Assembly (NCBI GenBank): GCA_029933565.1
Contig: JAOZNY010000025.1
Coordinates: 1,633 to 20,652, forward strand
Direction of reading: 5' to 3'
From: Bacteroidales bacterium
GTDB lineage: Bacteria > Bacteroidota > Bacteroidia > Bacteroidales > F082
DNA length: 19,020 nt
Notes under the pieces: model-generated
The model's input: the letters and a program-made list of their open reading frames with translations, nothing else
What the model was told of the DNA's origin: nothing
Database searches by the model: none
Translations under genes and position numbers: made by a program
In this document: piece after piece, positions 1 to 8,150 of the stretch
Position numbering within the stretch: position 1 is the stretch's first letter
How the letters are laid out: each line of letters begins with the position of its first letter

Positions 1-1509
1 ACCAGTTACAACAATGTCACCAGGTTTTACCTTTTTTGCAAAGTCTTCGTAACCAACAAGATTATCAAAAATATACTGACCCATTTCGTTGGGGTCGGTA
101 ATCTGGAGATAACGGTTGTGGTAAATCATATCAGTATCAATATCATCTTCTTCTATCAACCAAACCCTGCCTTCAACAGTTGCTGTTTTTTCAACAGTTT
201 CTTTTTGTTTTTTAACTGCTTCAGAAAGTCTTTCGTTATGTTCCTCGAAATCATAAATCGCAGGTTCATCAGGAATTTTGTCTTCAGAAGTAATATATCC
301 GGCTACAGCCGATGCAGCAACAGAAGCAGGTGATGCAAGATAAACAGAGCCTTTTCCTTGTTTTCCCGGGAAGTTACGGTTACCAGTACTTATGGTTATT
401 TCACCCGGGCCGTTTTGTCCAACCTGACCAGCAGCACAACCTGCGCAACCTGCGTTTGAAAATAAAACACCAGCAGTTTTAAAAATTTTGATAATTCCTT
501 CATCAAGGCAATCCTGCCAAATTTCATCAGTGGCCGGAACAATTTTTAAAACTACCCCCGGTGCAACTTTTCTTCCTTTAAGAATTTTTGCTGCTGCACG
601 CATATCTTCTATTCGCCCGTTAGTGCAACTGCCGATAAAACCTGAATCAATTCTTGTTTTTGTTGCCTCCTTAATGTCAACAGTATCGTGTGGTTTACCC
701 GGAAGGCTTACCATTGGTACAAACTTGCTTATGTCAATATCATATTCTTCTGCATAAACTGCATCTGCATCAGCCTCTATCTTTTCTAGTTTACGACCTG
801 TGCGTTCTTCGCAATAATCCATTACTAGTTTATTTGGAGGGAAGAGTAAAATAATCACTCCCATTTCTGTTCCCATGGATGCAATGGTAATTCTTTGGTC
901 GAGGGTAAGCTTGTCAACAGCATTGCCATAAAACTCTACAGATTTTCCCAAAAGGCCATTGGCACCAAATCTGTTTAGCAGATTAAGTACAATATCCTTG
1001 GCAGTTACATTATCGGGTTTTTCACCAACAATATTAATTTTAACCGATTCGGGTACCTTAAACCAGACTTTGCCTTTGGCAAATGCTACGGCAATATCTC
1101 TGTCACCCATTCCTTGTCCGAAAGCACCAATTGCCCCAAGTATGTTGGCATGCGAATCGGTGGTTACCGCTGTGGACCCAGGCCATGCAAGACCTGCGCT
1201 AAACAGGGTGTGTGTTCCAATGCCATTGTCGATATCGTAAACTTTAATGCCATGTTTCCTGGCATAAACCCTTACTATCTGTTGGTTAACAGCATATTTC
1301 TGGTCACTGCCTGTGGGATTGGTGTCGAATGTGAAGAAGGTTTTTGAGGTATCATCAACATCTAAGTTATTTTCTTCAAGGTTTTTAACAACATTTGGAC
1401 CTCCAAAGTCACGGGCTAATCTTGCATCAATTTCAATGTCAACAATATCGCTTGGTTTTACATTCTTCTTATCAGAATGTTTAGTAATTATCTTTTCAAT
1501 TATGTTCAT
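1..1509 (-). CDS. Fused LeuC-LeuD-type aconitase-family hydro-lyase (3-isopropylmalate dehydratase/homoaconitase-like), 3' end cut by window
   Basis: The frame opens at ATG 1509 and stays open to base 1, giving 503 residues with no stop, so the C-terminus lies outside the window. Residues 1 to about 425 match the LeuC/HacA catalytic unit. There is a TDSHAN segment with His120, an SCTNGR motif with Cys295, and a CAGC pair at Cys355 and Cys358. The C-x59-C-x2-C spacing equals that of the [4Fe-4S] ligands in LeuC. A TGNRNFPGKQG stretch follows, as expected for the substrate-binding region. From about residue 445 (EGRVW, then DDIDTD and RYLQITDP) the LeuD-type swivel domain begins in the same frame. 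The family performs stereospecific dehydration and rehydration of 2- or 3-hydroxy-dicarboxylates or tricarboxylates in the cytoplasm. The true substrate (isopropylmalate, citramalate, homocitrate or another) cannot be read from the sequence. The specificity loop reads YLQI, unlike the YLRT of promiscuous archaeal enzymes. The gene is separated from its upstream neighbour by a terminator, so it probably has its own promoter. Confidence 0.88.
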   Translation of the reverse strand, partial: MNIIEKIITKHSDKKNVKPSDIVDIEIDARLARDFGGPNVVKNLEENNLDVDDTSKTFFTFDTNPTGSDQKYAVNQQIVRVYARKHGIKVYDIDNGIGTHTLFSAGLAWPGSTAVTTDSHANILGAIGAFGQGMGDRDIAVAFAKGKVWFKVPESVKINIVGEKPDNVTAKDIVLNLLNRFGANGLLGKSVEFYGNAVDKLTLDQRITIASMGTEMGVIILLFPPNKLVMDYCEERTGRKLEKIEADADAVYAEEYDIDISKFVPMVSLPGKPHDTVDIKEATKTRIDSGFIGSCTNGRIEDMRAAAKILKGRKVAPGVVLKIVPATDEIWQDCLDEGIIKIFKTAGVLFSNAGCAGCAAGQVGQNGPGEITISTGNRNFPGKQGKGSVYLASPASVAASAVAGYITSEDKIPDEPAIYDFEEHNERLSEAVKKQKETVEKTATVEGRVWLIEEDDIDTDMIYHNRYLQITDPNEMGQYIFDNLVGYEDFAKKVKPGDIVVTG

Positions 1510-1542
1510 GTCTAAACTAACTTTTTACTGTTTTTAAGGATT

Positions 1543-1550
1543 CAAAATTA
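1543..1550 (-). promoter_or_regulatory. Candidate Bacteroidota -7 promoter element of the LeuCD-like gene
   Basis: On the minus strand this reads TAATTTTG, an exact match to the Bacteroidota -7 consensus TAnnTTTG. It lies 33 bases before the ATG at 1509 and just after a terminator, where a new promoter would be expected. No TTTG -33 element is visible about 19 bases further upstream, so the call rests on half the consensus plus position. Confidence 0.35.
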
Positions 1551-1556
1551 GAAAAT

Positions 1557-1591
1557 AAAAAAGATCTACTGTTCATGGTAGATCTTTTTTT
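1557..1591 (-). terminator. Bidirectional intrinsic terminator after the efflux operon
   Basis: A perfect inverted repeat has arms AAAAAAGATCTAC (1557-1569) and GTAGATCTTTTTT (1578-1590), separated by an 8-base loop. The T-rich flank exists on both strands. In minus-strand transcription it follows the stop codon of the outer-membrane channel gene by about 20 bases. It therefore most likely ends the efflux operon and insulates the LeuCD-like gene. Confidence 0.85.
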
Positions 1592-1613
1592 ATGAGAATT
1601 TATAGTATTATAA

Positions 1614-3053
1614 CTATTTCTGCTGTGCATTAGCTTCTGCTTCAGCCTGTGCTTTTAAAAATTCCGCTTCTTCTTCAGCAGAAAGCCATCCTCCACCAAG
1701 TGATTTGTAGAGTGAAATATGTGCATCCAGTAATTCGCGCTGTGTTTGGGTGTACTGAAGTTGTGCATCAAACGACTGACGCTGGCTTTCCAGAACTTCC
1801 AAATAACTTGTTTGACCTTTATCATATCTTTCGCTGGAAAGGTATTCAGCATTTACAGCAGCATCGTTTCGCATCTTTTGGGCAACTAACTCTTCGTCTA
1901 AAGTTTTAATCGCAATAAGAGCATCTTCAACTTCCTTAAAAGCCTGAAGTGTGGTCTTTTCGTATTGCCTTAATGCAACTTCAGTATTATATCTTTCAAT
2001 CTCAACTCTCCTTTTGTTTTTACCAAACTGAAATATTGGTCCGGTAATACTTCCTGCCAGAGCCCATGCCAATCCACCTGTGGTAATACTTGTTAAATCA
2101 TTACTTGCATAGCCAAGTAAACTTGTGATATTTAGCGATGGCCATCTCATTGCCTGTGCAACACCAATCTTTGCATTTTGAGCAGCATAAAGTTGTTCTG
2201 ATTGTTGGATGTCGGGTCTTCTAAGAAGTAGCTGAGAAGGTAAACCTTCTGGCACTTTGGGTGGAGTATGCTGGTCTATTAATGGTGCAGTTGTAATAAT
2301 ATCAGCTGGCAATCTTCCCAATAAAATGCTCAAACTGCTTTCTGTTATTGCAATAGCCCTAGTGTAAATAGGTACCGCAGCCTGTGAAATAGCCTTTTGA
2401 ATTTGAGCCTGATTCAGATCAATTTCCGGCACAATGCCGTAATCAAATCTCGCCTGGATAATTATTAATCCACTATCTCTGGAAGCAAGTGTTTGCTTTG
2501 ATATTTCTAATTTAGTTTTGAATTCCAGCAAACTGAAATAAGTTGAAGCCACGGCAGAAATCAATGAAATTTGAATTGTTCGCATTCCATATTCAGAGGC
2601 GAGAAGTTCAGCCTGTGCTGACTCATTCATTCTCCTATATTTGCCCCAAAAACCTATTTCCCAGTACATTTCAGGATAGGCTGAAAAACTGCTTAAATTA
2701 CTACTGGATAACTGTCCTGCTCCAAAGTTACCGCCGCCGGCATTGGCTGAGTATCCAAATGAAGGCCACTGCTCTGCTTTTGTCATGCCAAGGTTAGCCC
2801 TTGAGGCCTCAATTCTTGCAGCAGCAATTAATACATCCTTATTTTCAATAAGTGCTATTTTGATCAGGGTGTCAAGTTCAGGATCATTAAATAATTCCCA
2901 CCAACGAAGATTTACAACTGTGTCGGTGGTGATTGTATCAAACCTAAATGCATCAGGCCCATTGTATTCTGCACGCTGGAAGTCGGGGCCTACTTTGCAA
3001 CCTGAGATGTAAATGATTAATCCTAAGATTAGTATGGGTATTATCTTTTTCAT
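1614..3053 (-). CDS. Outer-membrane efflux lipoprotein, TolC/NodT/OprM family
   Basis: This is the outer-membrane channel of a tripartite RND pump, a trimeric duct that receives substrate from the adaptor and pump encoded upstream. The N-terminus MKKIIPILILGLIIYISGC is a lipoprotein signal with the lipidated cysteine at residue 19, followed by KVGPDF, the OprM/NodT hallmark. Further family motifs are RWWELFNDPELDTLI near residue 50 and RRPDIQQSEQLYAAQNAKIG in the middle, and two OEP repeats fill the roughly 479 residues. The C-terminus is an Ala/Glu-rich tail. The reading frame extends six codons upstream to a TTG at 3071, but the ATG at 3053 places the signal peptide correctly, so I prefer it. 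It starts 21 bases after the stop of the transposase gene that separates it from its pump partner. A strong terminator follows. Confidence 0.93.
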   Translation of the reverse strand: MKKIIPILILGLIIYISGCKVGPDFQRAEYNGPDAFRFDTITTDTVVNLRWWELFNDPELDTLIKIALIENKDVLIAAARIEASRANLGMTKAEQWPSFGYSANAGGGNFGAGQLSSSNLSSFSAYPEMYWEIGFWGKYRRMNESAQAELLASEYGMRTIQISLISAVASTYFSLLEFKTKLEISKQTLASRDSGLIIIQARFDYGIVPEIDLNQAQIQKAISQAAVPIYTRAIAITESSLSILLGRLPADIITTAPLIDQHTPPKVPEGLPSQLLLRRPDIQQSEQLYAAQNAKIGVAQAMRWPSLNITSLLGYASNDLTSITTGGLAWALAGSITGPIFQFGKNKRRVEIERYNTEVALRQYEKTTLQAFKEVEDALIAIKTLDEELVAQKMRNDAAVNAEYLSSERYDKGQTSYLEVLESQRQSFDAQLQYTQTQRELLDAHISLYKSLGGGWLSAEEEAEFLKAQAEAEANAQQK

Positions 3054-3074
3054 TTTACTGCTATTTTTCAAATT

Positions 3075-3539
3075 CTAGTTAAAAAAGTCAAATAAGAACT
3101 TTTTATCGTACTCTATCTCAAACTTTTTTAGGAAGTCAATATACTCTTCCCGAAATGTTGTTTTTTTGTGATGCTCTTCTTGTTTTTGAATATAATTATA
3201 TACATTGTCAACTTGCGATTTACTATAAGAAAAGGCTCCGTATCCTTCTTGCCATTGAAATTTTGATTTAAACCATTTGTTCTCATTGATAAAAATAGAA
3301 GAACTTCTTTTAAGGTCTCGGACTGTATCGGAAATAGATAAATTGGGGTTTAATCCTAAAAAGATGTGAACATGGTCAGATACACCATTAATGATAATAG
3401 ATTTATGTTTGCTATTAGTAACAATACCACTCATATAACTGAATACTTTTTCACGAATATCATCATTCAGAAGCCTGTCTCTGTATTTAACAGCGAAGAC
3501 TAACTGAATGTATAATTGTGTAAAAACTCCTGGTTTCAT
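3075..3539 (-). CDS. Single-domain HUH tyrosine transposase, IS200/IS605 TnpA or RAYT type (Y1_Tnp)
   Basis: The 154-residue protein has the usual length of a Y1 transposase. Visible signature elements are an N-terminal beta strand (TQLYIQLVFAVKYR), the metal-binding HUH motif DHVHIF (His56 and His58), a WQEGYGAFS segment near residue 96, and the probable nucleophile Tyr116 in NYIQKQEEHH. These enzymes cut and join single-stranded DNA at hairpin ends through a 5'-phosphotyrosine link. All catalytic residues are present, so it may be active. No TnpB is adjacent. The absence of TnpB and the cluster of small hairpins just upstream favour a REP-associated (RAYT-like) transposase over a full IS605, but this is inference. 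ATG 3539 is chosen over an in-frame TTG one codon earlier. The gene sits between pump and channel genes of an efflux operon, in the same direction. Confidence 0.88.
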   Translation of the reverse strand: MKPGVFTQLYIQLVFAVKYRDRLLNDDIREKVFSYMSGIVTNSKHKSIIINGVSDHVHIFLGLNPNLSISDTVRDLKRSSSIFINENKWFKSKFQWQEGYGAFSYSKSQVDNVYNYIQKQEEHHKKTTFREEYIDFLKKFEIEYDKKFLFDFFN

Positions 3540-3542
3540 CAA

Positions 3543-3724
3543 TAATTGTTTTTTTATTAATCGCCTACGGCGAAAATTACCTTTTCTTATGTTTCTCTAC
3601 AACAATGTAACCGCTACGCGGTAAAATTTACACTCATTATTATTAATAATCTTTTGCCCGTAGGGCATTCATTATTGTAAAATCATGAATTAATGAACTA
3701 CAATTCCCCGTAGGGGATTAATTA
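3543..3724. repeat. Cluster of four REP-like hairpins upstream of the transposase
   Basis: This 182-base gap between the pump stop and the transposase start holds four 13-nt perfect hairpins, each with a 5-bp stem and 3-nt loop. They are TCGCC-TAC-GGCGA (3561-3573), ACCGC-TAC-GCGGT (3610-3622), TGCCC-GTA-GGGCA (3655-3667) and TCCCC-GTA-GGGGA (3705-3717). The first two are in inverted orientation to the last two. Read in the GTA orientation, all four share a CGTAG core and are followed by an AT-rich flank beginning with T: TTAATAAA, TACATTGTTG, TTCATTATTG and TTAATTATTA. The stems differ but each remains self-complementary. A further 7-bp inverted repeat (TTCATTA/TAATGAA) spans 3668-3697. The layout resembles bacterial interspersed mosaic elements mobilised by RAYT proteins. 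Confidence 0.8.
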
Positions 3725-6700
3725 TTAACCATTATTACTTTCTGTAATCTTTTCAGTTTCCATAGCCTTCAACTTATCTCTCTTCTTCTCATAGCCAGCA
3801 AGTTTCCCAATCAGAACAAACAACATAGGATACATAAATACTCCCAGTAATGTTGCCATCGACATTCCTCCAAGCAATGCCATTCCCATAACTTTACGTG
3901 CTTCGGCTCCTGAACCTGTTGCAATTACAAGTGGAAATACCCCAAGAATAAATGAAAAAGCAGTCATTAAAATTGGTCTGAACCTTGATTTGGCTGCAGC
4001 AATGGCAGCATCGAACAGACTTAAACCTTTTTTGAATTCATCATTGGCAAATTCAACAATAAGAATTGCATTTTTTGCTGCCATACCAATTAACATCACA
4101 AAAGAAACCTGTGCGAAAATATTATTCTCAAATGTTGGACTGATAAGTCTTGCCACCCAAAGAGCAAATAATGCTCCAAAAATTGCAAATGGTGTTCCCA
4201 ATAAGATACTGAATGGAAGCGACCAACTTTCGTATTGTGCCGCTAAAATAAGAAATACAAATACTAAGGAAAAAGTAAGAATCATCATCAATGAGCCTGA
4301 TGCTTTTTCTTCCTGAAACGACATGGCATTCCAAGCAAAACTCATATCCAGAGGTAATTCGGCTGCTACTTCTTTCAAGGCGGTTCGTGCCTGATCGGAG
4401 GTATAGCCCTCAGCCGGAGAACCGGTAACTTCCACAGACCTATATAAGTTAAAACGAGTTGTGTAATCAGGTCCTGATATGGGTCTTACGGTTGCTACTG
4501 TAGCCAGTGGGACCATCTTTCCAACATTGTTTTTTATAAAGAAATTATTTATCTGACTTTCATCAACACGATATTGAGGTTCGGCCTGAATATAAGTTTT
4601 ATATAATCGGCCAAAGCGGGTAAAGTCGTTTACGTAAGCACCACCCATAAAGGCTCCAATGGTTGTGTAAAGATCGTTTAGGTTAATACCCAATTTTAGT
4701 GCTTTTTCTCTATCAATATCCATAAAGCGTTGTGGCACTGTAGCCTGGAAAGTAGTGAAGGCTGCACCAATCTCTGGTCTTTCATTTGCTGCTTTAATAA
4801 ATTTCATTGTGTTTGAGGCCAGATATTCCGGAGTGTTTCCACCTTTGTCCTGCAGCATAATACTAAAGCCCGATCCATTACCAAGTCCTGGGATAGCAGG
4901 TGGACCAAAAGCAAATACCTGTGCTCCTTTAATCCTTTGAGCAAGTTTTTTGTTTACCTGTGCAATTATCTCTGCTGCTGTAAGGTCTCTATCCGACCAA
5001 TTCGTAAGCGATATAAATAAAAAGCCCGTATTGGAAGTCATCGCTCCAGACAAAATACTATAGCCTGTAGCAGTTGTTACAAATTTAATCTCTTCAAATT
5101 CCATTAATACTTTTTCAACTTCTTTAGTAACCTCATCTGATCGCTGAATGGAAGCAGCATTTGGCAGTTGAACATTAACAAAGAAATAACCCATGTCTTC
5201 TTCAGGAATAAAACCTCCAGGAACCAGGCCTCCAAAGAAACCGGCAGCTACACTCATAATAATTATAAATACTACACTGCGCTTTAATTTACGTGCAACT
5301 ATATTTGTAAAACTCATATAAGAGTCAGTGGTTTTGTCCATTCCCTTATTGAATTTTGCAAAAAACCATCCAAGAGGTCCACCGTAAGGTTTCGGTTCTT
5401 TAAGCAAAATGGAGCATAGTGCAGGGCTAAGTGTGAGGGCATTTACTGAGGAAACAATTACCGACACTACAATTGTAATTGCAAATTGCTGATATAGCAT
5501 TCCTGTAATTCCAGCCATTCCGGCCACAGGAATAAAAACTGCTATTAAAACCAGAGTAGTAGCAATAACAGGAGCAGTTACCTTAGCCATTGCATCAAGT
5601 GTGGCCTCTTTGGTTTTCATGCCTTTTGCAATATTTACCTGCACGGCTTCAACAACCACAATGGCATCGTCAACTACAATACCAATTGCCAGTACTAATC
5701 CTAAAAGCGACAGAACATTAATTGTAAATCCCAATGCCGGGAAAAATATAAATGCTCCAATTAGCGAAACAGGAATTGCCAGTGTAGGAATTAGTGTGGC
5801 ACGCCAGTCTTGAATGAAAATAAATACTACAAGAATTACAAGTATGAGAGCAATTATCAGGGTTACAACAATATCTTTGATACCTGCAGTAATTGGGGCA
5901 GTTGAGTCTAAAGAAACATCGTATTTAATACTCTCCGGAAAACTCTTAGACAGCTCGTCCATTTCTGCTATTGCTGTTTCTGCCAATTCAACAGCATTAG
6001 AACCTGGTGCTTGATAAAGTGCAATAATGGCAGCAGTTTCACCATTAAGGCGTGGAATCATATTATAGGTTTCAACTCCTAAATTAATAGTAGCAACATC
6101 CCTAAGTTTAATTTGTGAGCCATCATCCTGCGTACGAACAACGATATCGCCAAAGGCCTCAGGTGAGTTAAAACGGGCAGGTAAACTAACGGTATAAGTA
6201 AACTCTGTTCCAGCTGGAGCAGGTTCAGCACCAAATTTACCACCCGGTACAATAACATTTTGCTGGTTTATGGCATTGATTATTTCAGGAACGGTAAGTC
6301 CCATTTGCGACAATCTATCGGGTTTTACCCAGATACGCATAGAATAGTCGGCTGCTCCCATAACATCAACACGGCCAATACCTTTTACTCGAGATAACTG
6401 ATCTTTGATATTAATCAAAGCATAATTACCCAGAAAATCCTGATCGTAACGTCCATCAGAGGTAAGAGTCATCAACATTAATATATTTGGAAGCGACTTT
6501 TCAGTTGTTACGCCAAACTTTGTTACGGAGGCAGGTAGTTTTGCCGAAGCAGCAGAAACTCTGTTCTGAGTAAGAACAGTATTCATGTCAGGGTCGGTAC
6601 CAACATCAAAACTCACCTGAATGGTCATTGTTCCATCGTTTGAGTTTGTCGATTTCATATAAATCATATTGTCGACACCGTTAATTTGTTGCTCCAATGG

Positions 6701-6901
6701 TGTGGCCACCGATTCTTCTACACTTATTGCGTTAGCTCCTGTATATGATCCTCTTACCTGTACAATAGGAGGAGTGAGGTTAGGATATTGCTCAATGGGC
6801 AATCCTATCAGCATTACCATTCCAACAATTACAATTACAATGGCTATTACCATTGCAACAATTGGTCGGTGAACGAAAAAGTTTCCTTTGTTTTCAGCCA
6901 T
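3725..6901 (-). CDS. RND-family multidrug efflux pump, HAE1/AcrB type
   Basis: The 1058-residue protein is the proton-driven inner-membrane component of a tripartite efflux system, expected to act as a trimer. It begins MAENKGNFFVHRPIVAMV, the classic HAE1 start leading into TM1. Two periplasmic porter/docking halves and a duplicated transmembrane bundle follow. Proton-relay residues are in place: Asp411-Asp412 in GIVVDDAIVVVEA and Lys943 in GMAAKNAILIVEF, equivalent to AcrB D407/D408/K940. LPIEQYPNLTPP near residue 40 and PGGFIPEEDMGYF in the middle are further family landmarks. The frame extends 13 codons upstream to a TTG inside the adaptor gene. I use ATG 6901, four bases after the adaptor stop (TAA-GGAA-ATG), which implies translational coupling. 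The natural partner channel gene lies beyond an intervening transposase. Drug specificity cannot be inferred. Confidence 0.96.
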   Translation of the reverse strand: MAENKGNFFVHRPIVAMVIAIVIVIVGMVMLIGLPIEQYPNLTPPIVQVRGSYTGANAISVEESVATPLEQQINGVDNMIYMKSTNSNDGTMTIQVSFDVGTDPDMNTVLTQNRVSAASAKLPASVTKFGVTTEKSLPNILMLMTLTSDGRYDQDFLGNYALINIKDQLSRVKGIGRVDVMGAADYSMRIWVKPDRLSQMGLTVPEIINAINQQNVIVPGGKFGAEPAPAGTEFTYTVSLPARFNSPEAFGDIVVRTQDDGSQIKLRDVATINLGVETYNMIPRLNGETAAIIALYQAPGSNAVELAETAIAEMDELSKSFPESIKYDVSLDSTAPITAGIKDIVVTLIIALILVILVVFIFIQDWRATLIPTLAIPVSLIGAFIFFPALGFTINVLSLLGLVLAIGIVVDDAIVVVEAVQVNIAKGMKTKEATLDAMAKVTAPVIATTLVLIAVFIPVAGMAGITGMLYQQFAITIVVSVIVSSVNALTLSPALCSILLKEPKPYGGPLGWFFAKFNKGMDKTTDSYMSFTNIVARKLKRSVVFIIIMSVAAGFFGGLVPGGFIPEEDMGYFFVNVQLPNAASIQRSDEVTKEVEKVLMEFEEIKFVTTATGYSILSGAMTSNTGFLFISLTNWSDRDLTAAEIIAQVNKKLAQRIKGAQVFAFGPPAIPGLGNGSGFSIMLQDKGGNTPEYLASNTMKFIKAANERPEIGAAFTTFQATVPQRFMDIDREKALKLGINLNDLYTTIGAFMGGAYVNDFTRFGRLYKTYIQAEPQYRVDESQINNFFIKNNVGKMVPLATVATVRPISGPDYTTRFNLYRSVEVTGSPAEGYTSDQARTALKEVAAELPLDMSFAWNAMSFQEEKASGSLMMILTFSLVFVFLILAAQYESWSLPFSILLGTPFAIFGALFALWVARLISPTFENNIFAQVSFVMLIGMAAKNAILIVEFANDEFKKGLSLFDAAIAAAKSRFRPILMTAFSFILGVFPLVIATGSGAEARKVMGMALLGGMSMATLLGVFMYPMLFVLIGKLAGYEKKRDKLKAMETEKITESNNG

Positions 6902-6905
6902 TTCC

Positions 6906-8075
6906 TTAGTCTTGAGAATTAGTTTTGCTTTCGAAAACAATTACTTCCGGGTTTATTACTGTTCCCGATTTTACCTTTTGGAGGGCATCAATAACTACTT
7001 TTTCACTAGGTTTTAATCCACTTGTAACAATTTGCAAATCACCTATATTTTCACCTAGCACAATTTGTCTGCTTTCTACAGTATTATCATCTTTAACCAC
7101 AAATACTGAATTTTGCCCTTGTAACTCTATTATGCACCTATGCGGTATAAGCATTGCGTCTTTGGCATTTCTCATTTTAATTACTACTTTGGAATACTGC
7201 CCTGGTTTTAAAAGTTTGTCAGGGTTTGGAAAGATGGCCTGAACTAATAGTGACCCTGTTTGGGCGTCAACCTCACGGTTTACAAAACTTACATAACCTT
7301 TGTGTTTAAATGTAGAACCATCAGCTAATATTAAACTTAAATGTTCCCTATCCTTATTTTCCTTTTTTAAATCTTCCTCTATATCCCCATATGCCCTTGC
7401 CAGACGAATGTAATCTGCTTCTGTAATAAAAAACTCAACACGTATTTTATCAACTGTTGAAACAGTATTCAATATTACAGGGTTTGGGTTTTGCCCAACA
7501 AATTCACCAACTCTTGCTTTAGTTTTTCCAATAAGACCATTTAGTGGGGACTTGATTTGACAATAACTCAGGTTGATTCTTGAATAATCAAGGTTAGATT
7601 GCATAGCATTAACATAGGATACTGATGCATCATATTCTGCCTGAGCAGCATCAAGGTCACTTTGGCTTACCGCATTTATTTCAGCCAAAGGTTTTATTCT
7701 GTCCAAGTCATTTTTTGATTTAGTAAGACTAGTCTTGGCTTCTGCCAAATGACTTTTCTGAGTTGCAACTTTTGCTTCGTATTCAGAAGGGTCAATACTG
7801 TAAAGTAATTGTCCTTTAGTAACTGGGAGACCTTCCTCAAAATGAATTCCTTCAAGAAATCCTGTAACCCTGGCTCTAATGGGAATATCAGAATGACCAT
7901 AAACCTGACCTACAAACTCCTTATAAATAGGTACGTCTTTTTGTATTACTTCAACCACTTGAATTTCTTGTGGTGGTGGAGGGCCTTGTTTTTTATCTTC
8001 ACCGCAAGAAGTGAAAAATATTAAGACAAATATAAGACTACTTGCCAAAATCATAGAAAGGAGAGACTTTTTCAT
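6906..8075 (-). CDS. RND efflux periplasmic adaptor lipoprotein (membrane fusion protein, AcrA/MexA type)
   Basis: The 389-residue protein bridges the inner-membrane pump and outer-membrane channel. It starts with a lipoprotein signal ending FFTSC (Cys24), then a short linker with a run of four prolines. Domains in order are the first barrel/lipoyl half (GFLEGIHFEEGLPVTKGQ, residues about 73-90), an alpha-helical hairpin of about 70 residues rich in Ala, Lys and Ser (about 98-165), the second lipoyl half (SPLNGLIGKTKARVGEFVG), a beta-barrel domain containing DGSTFKHKGYVSFVNREVD, and a membrane-proximal domain ending near residue 380. It is the first gene of the efflux set; the pump gene begins four bases after its stop. 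The 75-base gap upstream carries no promoter I can defend, so it may be read through from the DUF418 gene. No TetR or MarR-type regulator is adjacent. Confidence 0.95.
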   Translation of the reverse strand: MKKSLLSMILASSLIFVLIFFTSCGEDKKQGPPPPQEIQVVEVIQKDVPIYKEFVGQVYGHSDIPIRARVTGFLEGIHFEEGLPVTKGQLLYSIDPSEYEAKVATQKSHLAEAKTSLTKSKNDLDRIKPLAEINAVSQSDLDAAQAEYDASVSYVNAMQSNLDYSRINLSYCQIKSPLNGLIGKTKARVGEFVGQNPNPVILNTVSTVDKIRVEFFITEADYIRLARAYGDIEEDLKKENKDREHLSLILADGSTFKHKGYVSFVNREVDAQTGSLLVQAIFPNPDKLLKPGQYSKVVIKMRNAKDAMLIPHRCIIELQGQNSVFVVKDDNTVESRQIVLGENIGDLQIVTSGLKPSEKVVIDALQKVKSGTVINPEVIVFESKTNSQD

Positions 8076-8150
8076 ATTTATTAATTTTATGTTTTTATCA
8101 AAGTTGTTGTTTGCAAATATGCGAAATATAACTAGATAATAATAATTGAA

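Noticed and set aside
118..1537. Plus-strand reading frames opposite the LeuCD-like gene
   Set aside because: The minus strand encodes an unbroken aconitase-family protein with cluster cysteines, and the opposite frames show no family features.
3054..3071. Six-codon N-terminal extension of the outer-membrane channel starting at 3071
   Set aside because: It would begin at a TTG. The ATG at 3053 gives a standard lipoprotein signal and sits well after the transposase stop.
3990..6872. Several plus-strand reading frames inside the RND pump gene (for example 3990-4316, 5601-5813)
   Set aside because: They are antisense shadows of a strongly conserved minus-strand gene, with low-complexity Ile/Ser/Thr/Ala compositions and no recognisable domain.
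6902..6940. Thirteen-codon extension of the RND pump overlapping the adaptor gene
   Set aside because: It begins at TTG inside the adaptor coding region. ATG 6901 follows the adaptor stop by four bases and yields the normal HAE1 N-terminus.
8076..8150. Possible promoter before the efflux adaptor gene (CATATTTG and similar boxes)
   Set aside because: The boxes are imperfect matches to TAnnTTTG, and no TTTG is correctly spaced upstream, so they cannot be told from AT-rich background.
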